Below, in pieces: positions 1 to 7,084 of a stretch of DNA of 64,000 nucleotides. How positions within the stretch are numbered: the first letter of the stretch is position 1; the number at the start of each line of letters is the position of its first letter. Source of the stretch: Brevundimonas bullata. GTDB lineage: Bacteria; Pseudomonadota; Alphaproteobacteria; Caulobacterales; Caulobacteraceae. The position numbers were made by a program, and so were the translations under genes. The DNA lies in assembly GCF_014207965.1 (NCBI RefSeq), contig NZ_JACHLM010000006.1, positions 186,001-250,000 of the forward strand, read 5' to 3'. Below the pieces are notes generated by a model. It searched no databases. It was given only the letters and a program-made list of their open reading frames with translations, and was not told where the DNA came from.

Positions 1-359
1 ACTCCGAAAGGCCGAACTATCGTGGCGTCCCGAGCGTGGCCTTCACAATCCCGCCTATCGCGGCGGTCGGGCTGACGGAGAGGGAGGCTAAGGATCAGGG
101 TCTGCTCTACCGAGTCAAAAATCAGAAGGCCTCCGACTGGTTCACAGCACGCGCAGCGGCCGAACCCACCTTCGGCTTCAAGGTCTTGGTCGAGGAAGGG
201 ACGGAACGGGTGTTGGGCGCCCACCTCGTGGGCCCGAACGTGGACGAGGTCATCAATATTTTCGCTTTGGCGATCCGCCATGGACTGACTGCGGATGACC
301 TCAAGACCACGATGTTCGCCTATCCGACGGGCGCATCGGATGTGGGCTACATGCTATGA
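1..359 (+). CDS. NAD(P)/FAD-dependent disulfide oxidoreductase, C-terminal part (5' end outside window)
   Basis: The reading frame is open from the first bases, so the gene begins to the left of the window. The visible ~118 residues match the dimerisation domain of class I pyridine nucleotide-disulfide oxidoreductases of the glutathione reductase or dihydrolipoamide dehydrogenase type: an IPPIAAVGLTE-like strand, a GAHLVGPNVDEVIN segment and an AYPTGASDVGYML end. The usual HPHPT-type active-site stretch is replaced by AYPTGASD, and there is no C-terminal Cys pair, so it does not look like mercuric reductase. The flavin and redox-disulfide domains cannot be seen, so substrate is unknown. It probably contributes to redox handling in the metal-resistance island. 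Confidence 0.8.
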   Translation, partial: SERPNYRGVPSVAFTIPPIAAVGLTEREAKDQGLLYRVKNQKASDWFTARAAAEPTFGFKVLVEEGTERVLGAHLVGPNVDEVINIFALAIRHGLTADDLKTTMFAYPTGASDVGYML

Positions 360-428
360 CGCTCAAGCGGTGTCGCGGTAGGTTCATGGCGCCATCCGCA
401 TCGCGGATTGGAGCGAAGGAGGGATCCC

Positions 429-665
429 TTGGAGAGGCAGTCCGACACCATCCAGTTCACGGTGATCCGGGGCGACGGCGACTGGCGGGTGCTTCGCGAT
501 GGCCGACCCTCAGGGCATTTCGACTTCAGCGTCGACGCCATAGAGTCCGCGCTCGTGAAGGCGACGACGCTGATCGACAAGGGCGAGCAAGTGGAAGTCT
601 TTGTCCAGGACGCGGCCGGCCAGTTGCGTCAGGTCGATCCGGTCGGCGGGGAAGTGCTCCACTAA
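429..665 (+). CDS. Small DUF2188-like protein
   Basis: A 78-residue protein with the layout of DUF2188-type small domains: an N-terminal strand (ITFTVIRGDGDWRV type), a charged helix (SVDAIESALVKATTLIDKG) and a strand pair (QVEVFVQDAAGQLRQVDP). The TTG start at 429 is chosen because a strong GAAGGAGGG ribosome-binding site lies 5 bases upstream; another in-frame TTG at 408 has no such site. It follows the oxidoreductase fragment on the same strand by 69 bases. No function is known; the family assignment is tentative. Confidence 0.6.
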   Translation: MERQSDTIQFTVIRGDGDWRVLRDGRPSGHFDFSVDAIESALVKATTLIDKGEQVEVFVQDAAGQLRQVDPVGGEVLH

Positions 666-694
666 GAGGACGGCGATTCCGACCTCGTCGCCTT

Positions 695-1816
695 TTAACC
701 CGTCCACTCGAGTTCGAAATCCGGAGTGAGCGCGATCAAGCCTGTTTCGATCTGGTTCCAGGTCAGGCGGAGCGCCTTCAGATCTTCGGGCGTGAACAGG
801 TGCGCATGGTGCGACGCCGCGCGCAGCTTCCCGGCCTGCTTCAGAAGATCGAACACCGCCTCTGGGTCGTCGAAACCAGCCTCGAAGATCGCCTGGAAAT
901 GCTCCGGATGGCTCATGATCCGCGCGTAGTGGGTGTAGTCGGCATGGTCGAAAACCTCGCCTCCCCGCTTCTTCCACTTCCCCAGCAAATCCTTGCAGTC
1001 GCACAGCGGCAGGCGCTCGTCCGCCCAGTCCTCACCGTAGGTCTCGGCCATCACGGCATCTAGAATTTCCCTCAAGGTCAGTTCGTAGCGGTGAACCAGA
1101 GTCTTGGCGCGCTTCACATGCGGCGGGGCCGAGTTGGCCTGAAGGCGGGCCTTCAGGCGACGGCGCTTCTCCGCCATCGTCAGGAGACGCCGTCTCGGCC
1201 AGTGCGCAAGCCGCAGTCCCGCCGCGTCGAGGAAACTGCGATAACCGGCCAGATTGGCGAACTGCGGCATCTCCGTGATGGAGAAGGCGCCGACCGCCTC
1301 TCGCACTCCCCGCGTCAGCCGGTCGCTCTCGGCGAACATGTCGGCCATCGCCGAGGCCCGCGCGAAGGCCTCGATCTGGGCGGGTCGCCCGATCGCCAGG
1401 GCGCTCGCGCCAAGACCACTGTCCGACAGTCGGAGGATGCGATCGACGAAACTGTCCGTCGGCGTCCTGAAGCGCTCGAGACCATCCGGCAAGGCGAAGC
1501 CGGCGGACAGTTGCGCGATCCGCTCGGCCTGCTCGATCAGGCCATTCGGAAACGCGGCGCGATAGACGCGGTCCGCGTCGGTCTGAGCCCTCATCAGGGC
1601 GCCGACGCCCTGCATCCGGTCCATGAACGGGTTACGACCCATCGCGGCCAAGGCCAGCGGGGTCTCCAGCTTCATGCGCTCGGCGATGCCGAGCACGCCG
1701 CTGGCCCGCAGCATATCGTGCTGTCGGCGGACGTCCTCAAAGGGATCGGCCATCCGTCTTGCGGCGTCCAGCGTCGCGCGCATGCTGGGCGGGATCAAAT
1801 CACGCGGAAGGGTCAT
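695..1816 (-). CDS. Swt1-type HEPN-domain protein
   Basis: A 373-residue protein. The N-terminal ~200 residues are helical and resemble nothing I recognise. The last ~130 residues look like a Swt1-type HEPN domain: an LVHRYELTLREILDAV helix, a short loop with CDCKDLLGKW, and a terminal helix pair with the RAASHH stretch fitting the HEPN Rx4-6H ribonuclease motif, followed by LTWNQIETGLIAL. The start at 1816 (MTLPRD) lies inside the 3' end of the upstream nucleotidyltransferase-HEPN gene, giving a 17-base overlap and translational coupling. HEPN plus nucleotidyltransferase pairs usually act as toxin-antitoxin or abortive-infection RNases. RNase activity is inferred. Confidence 0.6.
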   Translation of the reverse strand: MTLPRDLIPPSMRATLDAARRMADPFEDVRRQHDMLRASGVLGIAERMKLETPLALAAMGRNPFMDRMQGVGALMRAQTDADRVYRAAFPNGLIEQAERIAQLSAGFALPDGLERFRTPTDSFVDRILRLSDSGLGASALAIGRPAQIEAFARASAMADMFAESDRLTRGVREAVGAFSITEMPQFANLAGYRSFLDAAGLRLAHWPRRRLLTMAEKRRRLKARLQANSAPPHVKRAKTLVHRYELTLREILDAVMAETYGEDWADERLPLCDCKDLLGKWKKRGGEVFDHADYTHYARIMSHPEHFQAIFEAGFDDPEAVFDLLKQAGKLRAASHHAHLFTPEDLKALRLTWNQIETGLIALTPDFELEWTG

Positions 1817-2720
1817 CGCTCGCCGCTTCGCGCAGATGGGCCAGCCGTTCCTCGCACACAGTCGTCGCCAGCGCGCGCAGCACCTCAACCCGCTGGGTCA
1901 ACCAGGTCAGTTCCTCGACGCTGATCTTGTAGTGCTTGGAGTAACGAGCCTTCACATAGGCCTCGCGCAGCAGCTCGAAGCAGCGGCGCTCGAACTTGGT
2001 CTCGCGCGGCCAGGCCTCGGCCAGGCGGGCGTCGATCGCCTCGCACTTCTTGCGCAGGAAGGCGAGGTTGTGCGCCTTGCCGCTGTAGAGCGTCACAACC
2101 AGCAAAACGCAGTGGTAGAGGTGTTCAGCCGATTGATGAAGGTTGAACGCGGCGAGCTTAGGATCAGCGCCCTCGCCCATATAGAATTTCGCGCCACGAG
2201 CAAAGCTGGCCGAACTCTGCGTCCAATCTCCGAAGAACTCCTCCGCTTCCTTAAGGGCAACCTGAGCTTTCAGGTCAGCCGGCTTGCGCAGCTTGGCGCC
2301 GGGCGTGTCGAAGAGAACGATGCCCTCACGCACGATGTCGGCCCAGAAGTATCGCCCGCGGTCCAACTGCTCGTTCACGTCTTCCAGACTGTGCACGATA
2401 AGGCTCACCGGCGTGCGGATCAGGGTCTCGCCCGGCATCAGCTTGTTCTCGGCGTCATGCCAGAACTCGCCGTCGGTCAGATCCTCATGATCGACAACGA
2501 TCAACAGATCGAAATCCGAGAAGTAGCGTCCGACCGGATCATGGACCCAATCGCCGCGCGCATACGATCCGTAGAGGATGATCTTGAGGATCTTGCCGTT
2601 CTTCAGCCGCTCGGCCCGACGGGTCGAGACGGTTTCGGCGAACGACTCGCGGATCACCTCGACCACCCGGCGCAGTTCCACCTGCTTGCGCGGCGGCAGA
2701 TGATCGATCGAAGTCTTCAT
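1800..2720 (-). CDS. Nucleotidyltransferase-HEPN fusion protein (MNT-HEPN)
   Basis: A 306-residue protein. Residues ~40-85 hold a minimal nucleotidyltransferase core of the polymerase-beta type: ILYGSYARGDW, then SDFDLLIVV, which supplies the GS-x(n)-DxD metal-binding motif. The C-terminal ~150 residues are a helical HEPN domain with AAFNLHQSAEHLYHCVLL and a KARYSKHYKI segment typical of proteins annotated as nucleotidyltransferase and HEPN domain-containing. The ATG at 2720 (MKTSIDHLPP) fits family N-termini better than the one at 2747. Known minimal nucleotidyltransferases of this group AMPylate a HEPN toxin to silence it. The downstream overlapping gene encodes a second HEPN protein, a plausible partner. 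Confidence 0.8.
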   Translation of the reverse strand: MKTSIDHLPPRKQVELRRVVEVIRESFAETVSTRRAERLKNGKILKIILYGSYARGDWVHDPVGRYFSDFDLLIVVDHEDLTDGEFWHDAENKLMPGETLIRTPVSLIVHSLEDVNEQLDRGRYFWADIVREGIVLFDTPGAKLRKPADLKAQVALKEAEEFFGDWTQSSASFARGAKFYMGEGADPKLAAFNLHQSAEHLYHCVLLVVTLYSGKAHNLAFLRKKCEAIDARLAEAWPRETKFERRCFELLREAYVKARYSKHYKISVEELTWLTQRVEVLRALATTVCEERLAHLREAASDDPSA

Positions 2721-2766
2721 GACGCGAGTCTCGCGCAACGCGTGCATCGGGGCAAGGCGCGAAGCC

Positions 2767-3126
2767 TCAGTTCTGGATCAGGCGGATCAGGGTTCCGTCC
2801 GGGTCGATGAGCGCGCCGATCCGCATGCCCGACTCCTCGATCTTGGGCGCGTGCAATCGGGGTTGGCCCCAGCACGTCTCCGGCAGTCCGGTGCCAAGGC
2901 ACACGGCGTAGAACGCGTCGAGATCGTCAAGCCGCAGGCAACAGCTGAAGTTGCTGGTCAGCGGATCAAGTTCCGGGTGCGGGAAGAACTCAAGCGTCAG
3001 CCCGCCCCGTTTCAGGATCATCCACCCTTCGTCGCGCCAGCCCTGCTGGAAGCCCAGTCGAGTGTAGAACTGGGACGTAGCTTCGAAATCCCGCGACGGC
3101 AGGTTGGGCGTGGCGTGATCGGTCAC
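2767..3126 (-). CDS. Bleomycin-resistance-like VOC family protein
   Basis: A 119-residue vicinal oxygen chelate fold protein resembling the bleomycin-binding (Ble/BLMA) group: N-terminal ATPNLPSRDFEATSQFYTRLGF, then WMILKRGGLTLEFF and a C-terminal ALIDPDGTLIRLIQN strand. These proteins sequester glycopeptide drugs without chemical turnover; some homologues are simple glyoxalase-fold proteins of unknown ligand. The GTG start at 3126 is chosen from a GGAG site 7 bases upstream and because the earlier in-frame stretch is Arg-rich and non-homologous. It lies between the HEPN pair and the mer-like genes on the same strand. Confidence 0.85.
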   Translation of the reverse strand: MTDHATPNLPSRDFEATSQFYTRLGFQQGWRDEGWMILKRGGLTLEFFPHPELDPLTSNFSCCLRLDDLDAFYAVCLGTGLPETCWGQPRLHAPKIEESGMRIGALIDPDGTLIRLIQN

Positions 3127-3160
3127 GGCGAACTCCGGAATGCAGCAGTGCCGCCTAAGC

Positions 3161-3379
3161 CTAGCCGCAACAGCCCTTTCCATCCACCTGGATCGGCGGA
3201 CACGGCACGTCGGCATAGGAGCAGAACACGCAGCAATCGCCGGGTTGAGGCTTCAGCTTCACGCCGCAACCGAAGCAATCGTAAAACCAGATGCAGGCGT
3301 CGGTGGGCATGGTCTCGGTCGCGACGTGACCGCAGTGCGGGCAGGTCAGCGTCGATTCCAGAACGATGGCGGGGCTCAT
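3161..3379 (-). CDS. GDCCVxC domain-containing small protein
   Basis: A 72-residue cysteine-rich protein. CPHCGH near residue 13 and the FYDCFGCG stretch form two CxxC-type pairs, and GDCCVFCSYADVPCPPIQ (about residues 47-64) is the signature of the GDCCVxC (seleno)protein family, often found beside mercury transport genes. Here the family's variable position is an ordinary Cys context, with no in-frame stop. The gene overlaps the end of merT by 4 bases (ATG/stop), so the two are translated together. A metal-binding or delivery role with MerT is likely from context but not proven for the family. Confidence 0.85.
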   Translation of the reverse strand: MSPAIVLESTLTCPHCGHVATETMPTDACIWFYDCFGCGVKLKPQPGDCCVFCSYADVPCPPIQVDGKGCCG

Positions 3380-3762
3380 CGCATGGCCGCCAGTCGCGGC
3401 ATGGCCCATGGTTCGATGTAGGGCTGCCAGGCCAGGGACAGGACGATCAGCAGGCTGGCGATCACCAGCAGCCAGAACGCCAGACGCGAGGGCCGGCGGC
3501 AGGATGCGTCCTTCCGACACATCCGCAGGCGACGCCAATGCAGCAGCCAGCCGGCGGCCAAGATGACGGCGGCCAGAAGCGTCAGCCAGGTTCGCGCGCC
3601 CGCGATGACCGCGGCGCCGGCGAAGGACACGCCCGCCACCGAGAGAGCCAGAGGCAGTACACAGCACGCGGCCCAGGCGAACACCGAGGCCACACCGCCG
3701 ATGGCGGCCGAGGCGCTGACGGCGACCTCAGGAATGTTGGGCCGGTCTTGATCGATGGCCAT
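3376..3762 (-). CDS. merT: Mercuric transport protein MerT-like
   Basis: A 128-residue inner-membrane protein with three predicted membrane helices. The first carries the vicinal cysteine pair (AWAACCVLPLAL, C33-C34), and the cytoplasmic loop carries a second pair six residues apart (MCRKDASC, C82 and C88), as in MerT. MerT moves Hg(II) across the inner membrane to a reductase or other thiol protein. A GGGAGG ribosome-binding site precedes the ATG. It is transcribed divergently from merR across a typical MerR-type operator. No merP or merA is visible nearby; the GDCCVxC gene follows directly. Confidence 0.85.
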   Translation of the reverse strand: MAIDQDRPNIPEVAVSASAAIGGVASVFAWAACCVLPLALSVAGVSFAGAAVIAGARTWLTLLAAVILAAGWLLHWRRLRMCRKDASCRRPSRLAFWLLVIASLLIVLSLAWQPYIEPWAMPRLAAMR

Positions 3763-3788
3763 GGGGCCTCCCGTTCGATTTCTGCTAC

Positions 3789-3819
3789 AGGCTACAACCC
3801 GTAGCCGCTACGGGATCAA
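3789..3819 (-). promoter_or_regulatory. MerR-type promoter-operator (merT promoter)
   Basis: Read on the minus strand: -35 TTGATC (3814-3819), a 19-base spacer (3795-3813) and -10 TAGCCT (3789-3794). The over-long 19-base spacer is diagnostic of promoters that MerR proteins activate by DNA distortion. Across the -35/spacer region lies a perfect dyad, CCCGTAG-N3-CTACGGG (3798-3814). merR starts at 3825, five bases beyond the -35 element, so the same site should repress merR. Confidence 0.85.
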
Positions 3820-3824
3820 GAGCC

Positions 3825-4232
3825 ATGTCCGCACGAAGTTTGACGATCGGGCGCCTCGCAGAGAGCGCCGGGGTGAACTTGGAAACGGTGCGCTACTACG
3901 AGCGGATCGGCCTGATGCCCGCCCCGGCCCGCACCGAGGGCGGACACAGGAGCTATGAGCCGGAACACGCCCAACGCCTGCGCTTCATCCGCCGGTCCCG
4001 CGAACTGGGATTCGGCATCGACGCCATTCGGCGGCTGATCGCGTTGAGTGAGCCGGGCGTCCAGGCCTGCTGCGAAGTCCGCGACATGGCCCAGGACCAC
4101 ATCGCCAGCGTGGACGCCAAAATCGCGGATCTGGAGCGGCTCCGGACGGTGCTTAAGCAGGCCGTCGCGGACTGCAGCGAAGGCGGGCGGGTTCGGTGTC
4201 CGGTGATCGCAGAACTCGGATCGATCGCATAG
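3825..4232 (+). CDS. merR: MerR family metal-responsive regulator
   Basis: A 135-residue MerR protein: N-terminal winged helix-turn-helix (LTIGRLAESAGVNLETVRYYERIGL), a long dimerisation helix (about 75-115) and a metal-binding loop. Cysteines occur at ACCEVRD and at VADC...VRC, matching the three-Cys Hg(II) site of MerR in position, with spacing about one residue shorter in the last interval. It lies divergent to merT with a dyad and 19-base spacer promoter between them, so it probably represses and, with metal, activates merT while repressing itself. Mercury is most likely; another thiophilic metal cannot be excluded. Confidence 0.85.
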   Translation: MSARSLTIGRLAESAGVNLETVRYYERIGLMPAPARTEGGHRSYEPEHAQRLRFIRRSRELGFGIDAIRRLIALSEPGVQACCEVRDMAQDHIASVDAKIADLERLRTVLKQAVADCSEGGRVRCPVIAELGSIA

Positions 4233-4275
4233 GTGATGACCTGCGCACCCTGTCGAGCCGGTAGGGTCCTGGCAA

Positions 4276-4839
4276 TCACGCGCCGATGACGCCGAGGTGC
4301 TCAAGCAGGATCATCAGACCGAGCGCGACAAGCGCGAGCCCTCCCAGAAGCTCGGCGATCTTGCCAAAACGCTGGCCGACGGCCCGGCCAATCAGCATGC
4401 CGATCGTGGTCAGCAGGAAGGTCGTGACGCCGATTGAGGCCGCGATAACCCAGATATTGGCTCCGATGAAGGCCAGGCCGACGCCAACAGCCGCCGCGTC
4501 GATGCTGGTCCCGACCGCCATGGCGATCAGCGCCCAAGGTCCGGACCGGCGTGGGGCATCCTCAGCCAGGGGACGGGTCGCTTCCCAGATCATCTTGCCG
4601 CCAACAGCGGCGAGGAGGCCGAAGGCGATCCAATGATCCACGCGTTCGACGAGGCCTGCAGCGACCATGCCGAGCCCCCAGCCAATCACCGGGGTGATGG
4701 CCTCGATACACCCGAATACCAGGCCTGCCTTCACGGCGCCGGCCAGGTTCGGTCGATGCAAAGCACCACGCCCAACGGCGGCGGCGAAGGCGTCGGTAGA
4801 CATGCTGAGAGACAGAACGGCGATGGCGACAGGAGTCAT
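4276..4839 (-). CDS. mntP: Manganese efflux pump MntP
   Basis: A 187-residue membrane protein of six predicted helices. It has the repeated MntP hallmarks LSMSTDAFAAAVGRG near the N-terminus and AVGTSIDAAAVGVGLA in the second half, each with a membrane-embedded Asp used for Mn(II) export. The start MTPVAIAVLSLSMS at 4839 matches family N-termini; an ATG three codons earlier is possible. The upstream leader contains a yybP-ykoY riboswitch on the same strand (4903-5008), the standard Mn-sensing control of mntP. It is a single-gene unit convergent with merR. Confidence 0.92.
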   Translation of the reverse strand: MTPVAIAVLSLSMSTDAFAAAVGRGALHRPNLAGAVKAGLVFGCIEAITPVIGWGLGMVAAGLVERVDHWIAFGLLAAVGGKMIWEATRPLAEDAPRRSGPWALIAMAVGTSIDAAAVGVGLAFIGANIWVIAASIGVTTFLLTTIGMLIGRAVGQRFGKIAELLGGLALVALGLMILLEHLGVIGA

Positions 4840-4902
4840 GACGAGCATCCACCCGGCAACGAACAGCGCTTCCCTCCCCGGCCGGTGCGGCGGTGGGACG
4901 CG

Positions 4903-5008
4903 CTGGTCTCGCTAGGCGGCGGTTCCGCTGGTCGGACCGCGCGCCGAAACGCGAGTGTGTTGATCCGACTCCGGCGATCAGACGCCGGAAGCTACTCCCC
5001 AACAGGAA
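4903..5008 (-). promoter_or_regulatory. yybP-ykoY manganese riboswitch
   Basis: On the minus strand, upstream of mntP, the conserved elements occur in order: TTGGGGAGTAGC (loop L1 side), a stable hairpin TTCCGGCG...CGCCGGAG, then GATCAACACAC, a second GC-rich helix, and TAGCGAGACC (loop L3 side). These match the yybP-ykoY family, which binds Mn(II) and turns on manganese exporters. The distance to the mntP start is about 60 bases, which could hold an expression platform sequestering the ribosome-binding site. Confidence 0.88.
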
Positions 5009-5042
5009 GCGGCCTCATAGGAGGTGTCGCGCGCCGGTGCAA

Positions 5043-5061
5043 GATACTATAGGGGAGTATC
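5043..5061 (+). promoter_or_regulatory. RcnR/DmeR-type operator overlapping the ribosome-binding site
   Basis: The inverted repeat GATACT-N7-AGTATC with a central G-tract (TAGGGG) resembles RcnR/DmeR operators, which are TACT...AGTA half-sites around a G/C run. It ends two bases before the dmeR ATG, and its GGGGAG also serves as the ribosome-binding site. Binding by the adjacent CsoR/RcnR-family repressor would shut off dmeR-dmeF. Confidence 0.7.
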
Positions 5062-5062
5062 C

Positions 5063-5338
5063 ATGGTGCATACCTCCACGAACAAGAAGAAGCTCGTCGC
5101 GCGGGTCCGGAGGATCTCGGGTCAGCTCAGCGCAATAGAGCGCGCCATCGAGTCTGAAGCCGGGTGTTCGCAAATCCTGCAGCAGGTCGCGGCCGCGCGG
5201 GGCGCCATGGGCGGGCTTCTGGAAGAGTTGATTGAAGACCATCTGCGCCACCACGTCGCTCATCCCGATCTGAGCGAGGACGCCCGGCAGGGCGGCGCCG
5301 ACGAGTTGATCGCCATCATTCGCCGCTATTCAAAGTAA
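5063..5338 (+). CDS. dmeR: Metal-sensing CsoR/RcnR family repressor (DmeR-like)
   Basis: A 91-residue all-helical repressor of the CsoR/RcnR/FrmR family: TNKKKLVARVRRISGQLSAIERAIE, then GCSQILQQVAAARGAMGGLLEELIEDHLRHHV. The Cys at CSQ and His residues at the N-terminus (VHT) and in HLRHHV match the Co/Ni ligand pattern of RcnR/DmeR rather than the W-X-Y-Z copper set of CsoR. The ATG at 5063 follows the ribosome-binding site inside the operator. It lies 10 bases before dmeF, forming a dmeR-dmeF operon like those of rhizobia. Confidence 0.88.
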   Translation: MVHTSTNKKKLVARVRRISGQLSAIERAIESEAGCSQILQQVAAARGAMGGLLEELIEDHLRHHVAHPDLSEDARQGGADELIAIIRRYSK

Positions 5339-5348
5339 GGCCCGCGCC

Positions 5349-6305
5349 ATGTCCGCGTCCGAGACCGACTATCTGACCCACGACCACTATTTCCTCAGCC
5401 GTTCGCACGACGACAGCGCACGGCGAACGCTGTGGGTGGTCGGCCTGACGGCCGTCATGATGGTCGGGGAGATCATCGCCGGCCTGGTCTACGGCTCGAT
5501 GGCCCTGCTGGCCGACGGCTTTCACATGGCGACCCACGCCGGCGCCCTGGCCGTTGCGGCCGGCGCCTACGCCTACGCCAAGCGGCATGCCGCCAACCGG
5601 CGCTTCAGCTTCGGGACCGGCAAGGTCGGGGACCTGGCGGGGTTCGCCTCGGCGCTGGTTCTGGGCATCGTGGCGCTCGGGATCGCGGGAGAGTCCATCG
5701 GCCGCCTGATCGATCCGCGCTCGGTCGCCTTCGGCCAGGCGACGCTGGTCGCCATCCTGGGTCTCGTGGTCAATCTGGTCAGCGCCGTCCTTCTGTCCGG
5801 CGGGGGGCACCACCACGGTCGTCATGGCCACGGGCATGGCCATCACCACGACCACGATCATCACGACGACCATGATCACCAGCACGGTCATGGCGGCCAT
5901 CGCGACAACAACCTGCGCGCCGCCTACATCCATGTGCTGGCCGACGCCCTGACCTCGGTGCTGGCGATCATCGCCCTGCTTGCGGGCCGCTATATGGGAT
6001 GGGTCTGGCTAGACCCGCTGATGGGCATCGTCGGCGCGATCGTCATCGCCCGGTGGTCGTGGTCCCTGATGCGCGACACCGCCGCGGTGCTGCTCGACAC
6101 AACGGACACCGCCATCGAGGCCGAGGTCCGCGAATTCGTCGAGGGGCCGGGCGACGCCCGGATCACCGATCTGCACGTCTGGCGCATCGGGCCGGACGCG
6201 CACTCGGCTATCGTCAGCGTGACCGGGGCTGTGGATGTCGCGACCGTTCGCGACCGGCTGAGGCCGGTCCACGAGCTCGGGCATCTGACGGTCGAGTGCC
6301 GTTGA
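5349..6305 (+). CDS. dmeF: Cation diffusion facilitator DmeF (Co/Ni efflux)
   Basis: A 318-residue inner-membrane CDF transporter. Six membrane helices are predicted; metal-site motifs are ALLADGFHMATHAG in helix 2 (DxxxH type) and HVLADALTSVLAI in helix 5 (HxxxD). Between helices 4 and 5 is a very His-rich cytoplasmic loop (about residues 155-185; HGHGHHHDHDHH type) typical of DmeF. The cytoplasmic C-terminal domain (TDLHVWRIGPDAHSAIVSV) is intact. DmeF exports cobalt and nickel. It is co-transcribed with dmeR directly upstream. Confidence 0.92.
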   Translation: MSASETDYLTHDHYFLSRSHDDSARRTLWVVGLTAVMMVGEIIAGLVYGSMALLADGFHMATHAGALAVAAGAYAYAKRHAANRRFSFGTGKVGDLAGFASALVLGIVALGIAGESIGRLIDPRSVAFGQATLVAILGLVVNLVSAVLLSGGGHHHGRHGHGHGHHHDHDHHDDHDHQHGHGGHRDNNLRAAYIHVLADALTSVLAIIALLAGRYMGWVWLDPLMGIVGAIVIARWSWSLMRDTAAVLLDTTDTAIEAEVREFVEGPGDARITDLHVWRIGPDAHSAIVSVTGAVDVATVRDRLRPVHELGHLTVECR

Positions 6306-6317
6306 CGGCGATCGGCC

Positions 6318-6731
6318 TCAATGGCGTGACGGTGTGATCGAGGAGGCAGCCTCGCGGCAAGCGTTTTCGCAGCGGCGGCATTCCTCGGCGCAGATGCGGC
6401 AATGCTCGTGCATCTCGGCGTGTTTCTCACATTCGACAGCGCAATCCGCGCAGGCCTCGGCGCAAGTCTCGAGCATGCGCTGGATCAGTGTCTCGTGGCT
6501 GCCGGCGCGACGCGCGGCGAGGCCGGCCGTGGCCAGGCAGACGTCGGCGCAATCAAGATTGAGGCGGATGCACTGGGTGAGATCCTTCACCATATCCTCG
6601 GCCAGGCAGGCATCGGCGCAGATGTGGCACACCGCGGCGCAGCCGTAAGCCGCTTCGATCGCGCGAACGAGACTGTCGTTGACGCTTCCGCGCACGTCGG
6701 GATGGGTGCTGATCATTGGTTGGATTTGCAT
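6318..6731 (-). CDS. Four-helix bundle copper-binding (copper storage, Csp-like) protein
   Basis: A 137-residue protein with 16 cysteines arranged as CxxC/CxxxC pairs along amphipathic helices (GCAAVCHICADAC, ETCAEACADCAVEC, CRICAEECRRCENAC). This is the pattern of Csp copper-storage proteins, whose four-helix bundles are filled with Cu(I) bound to thiols. There is no Tat or Sec signal, so it is probably cytosolic (Csp3-like). The ATG at 6731 has AAGGAG eight bases upstream. It lies tail-to-tail with dmeF; its own promoter must lie in 6732-7084. Confidence 0.88.
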   Translation of the reverse strand: MQIQPMISTHPDVRGSVNDSLVRAIEAAYGCAAVCHICADACLAEDMVKDLTQCIRLNLDCADVCLATAGLAARRAGSHETLIQRMLETCAEACADCAVECEKHAEMHEHCRICAEECRRCENACREAASSITPSRH

Positions 6732-7084
6732 CGGAGGGCTCCTTGGTTGATCGGAGTCCAACCCAAGCGCCGCGACGGGGTTCCGAATGGCGACGCCTCC
6801 GGATATCCCGCGGATGACCATCGCCTCCTCCCTGGGGCTACGGACAGATAAGACTGCGGTGAAGCGCCAAAGAGCGGACATCAGTCCGCCGCCGAGAACT
6901 AGATGTTTCGACAAAATCGAAGTTGTCCGCACGCGGCGGCGGACCAACATACATCGTATGGCTGGCTGTCCGATCGCGAACCCGTAGTGGCGGGAATATC
7001 CGACAACCGTAGCCGTTGACTCGGAGGACCGCCGAGCGCAACCCAAGCGTTAGCAAGGGGCGATTCAGACCCGTGGAGGGAAAC
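6732..7084. other. Intergenic region between copper-storage and Thoeris genes
   Basis: This 353-base stretch separates the divergent copper-storage gene and thsB. I see no convincing gene. It must contain both promoters. A GGAGGG ribosome-binding site lies just before the thsB ATG. Short dyads are present (a TCCGC/GCGGA pair around 6923-6940 and CTCGG/CCGAG around 7020-7036), but I could not identify a regulator for either. Confidence 0.5.

Noticed and set aside
1..359. Possible mercuric reductase at left edge
   Set aside because: The visible C-terminus lacks the terminal Cys pair of MerA and ends in a generic oxidoreductase motif.
4901..5060. mntP leader as simple intergenic DNA
   Set aside because: The three yybP-ykoY sequence blocks occur in the right order and strand, so it was annotated as a riboswitch instead.
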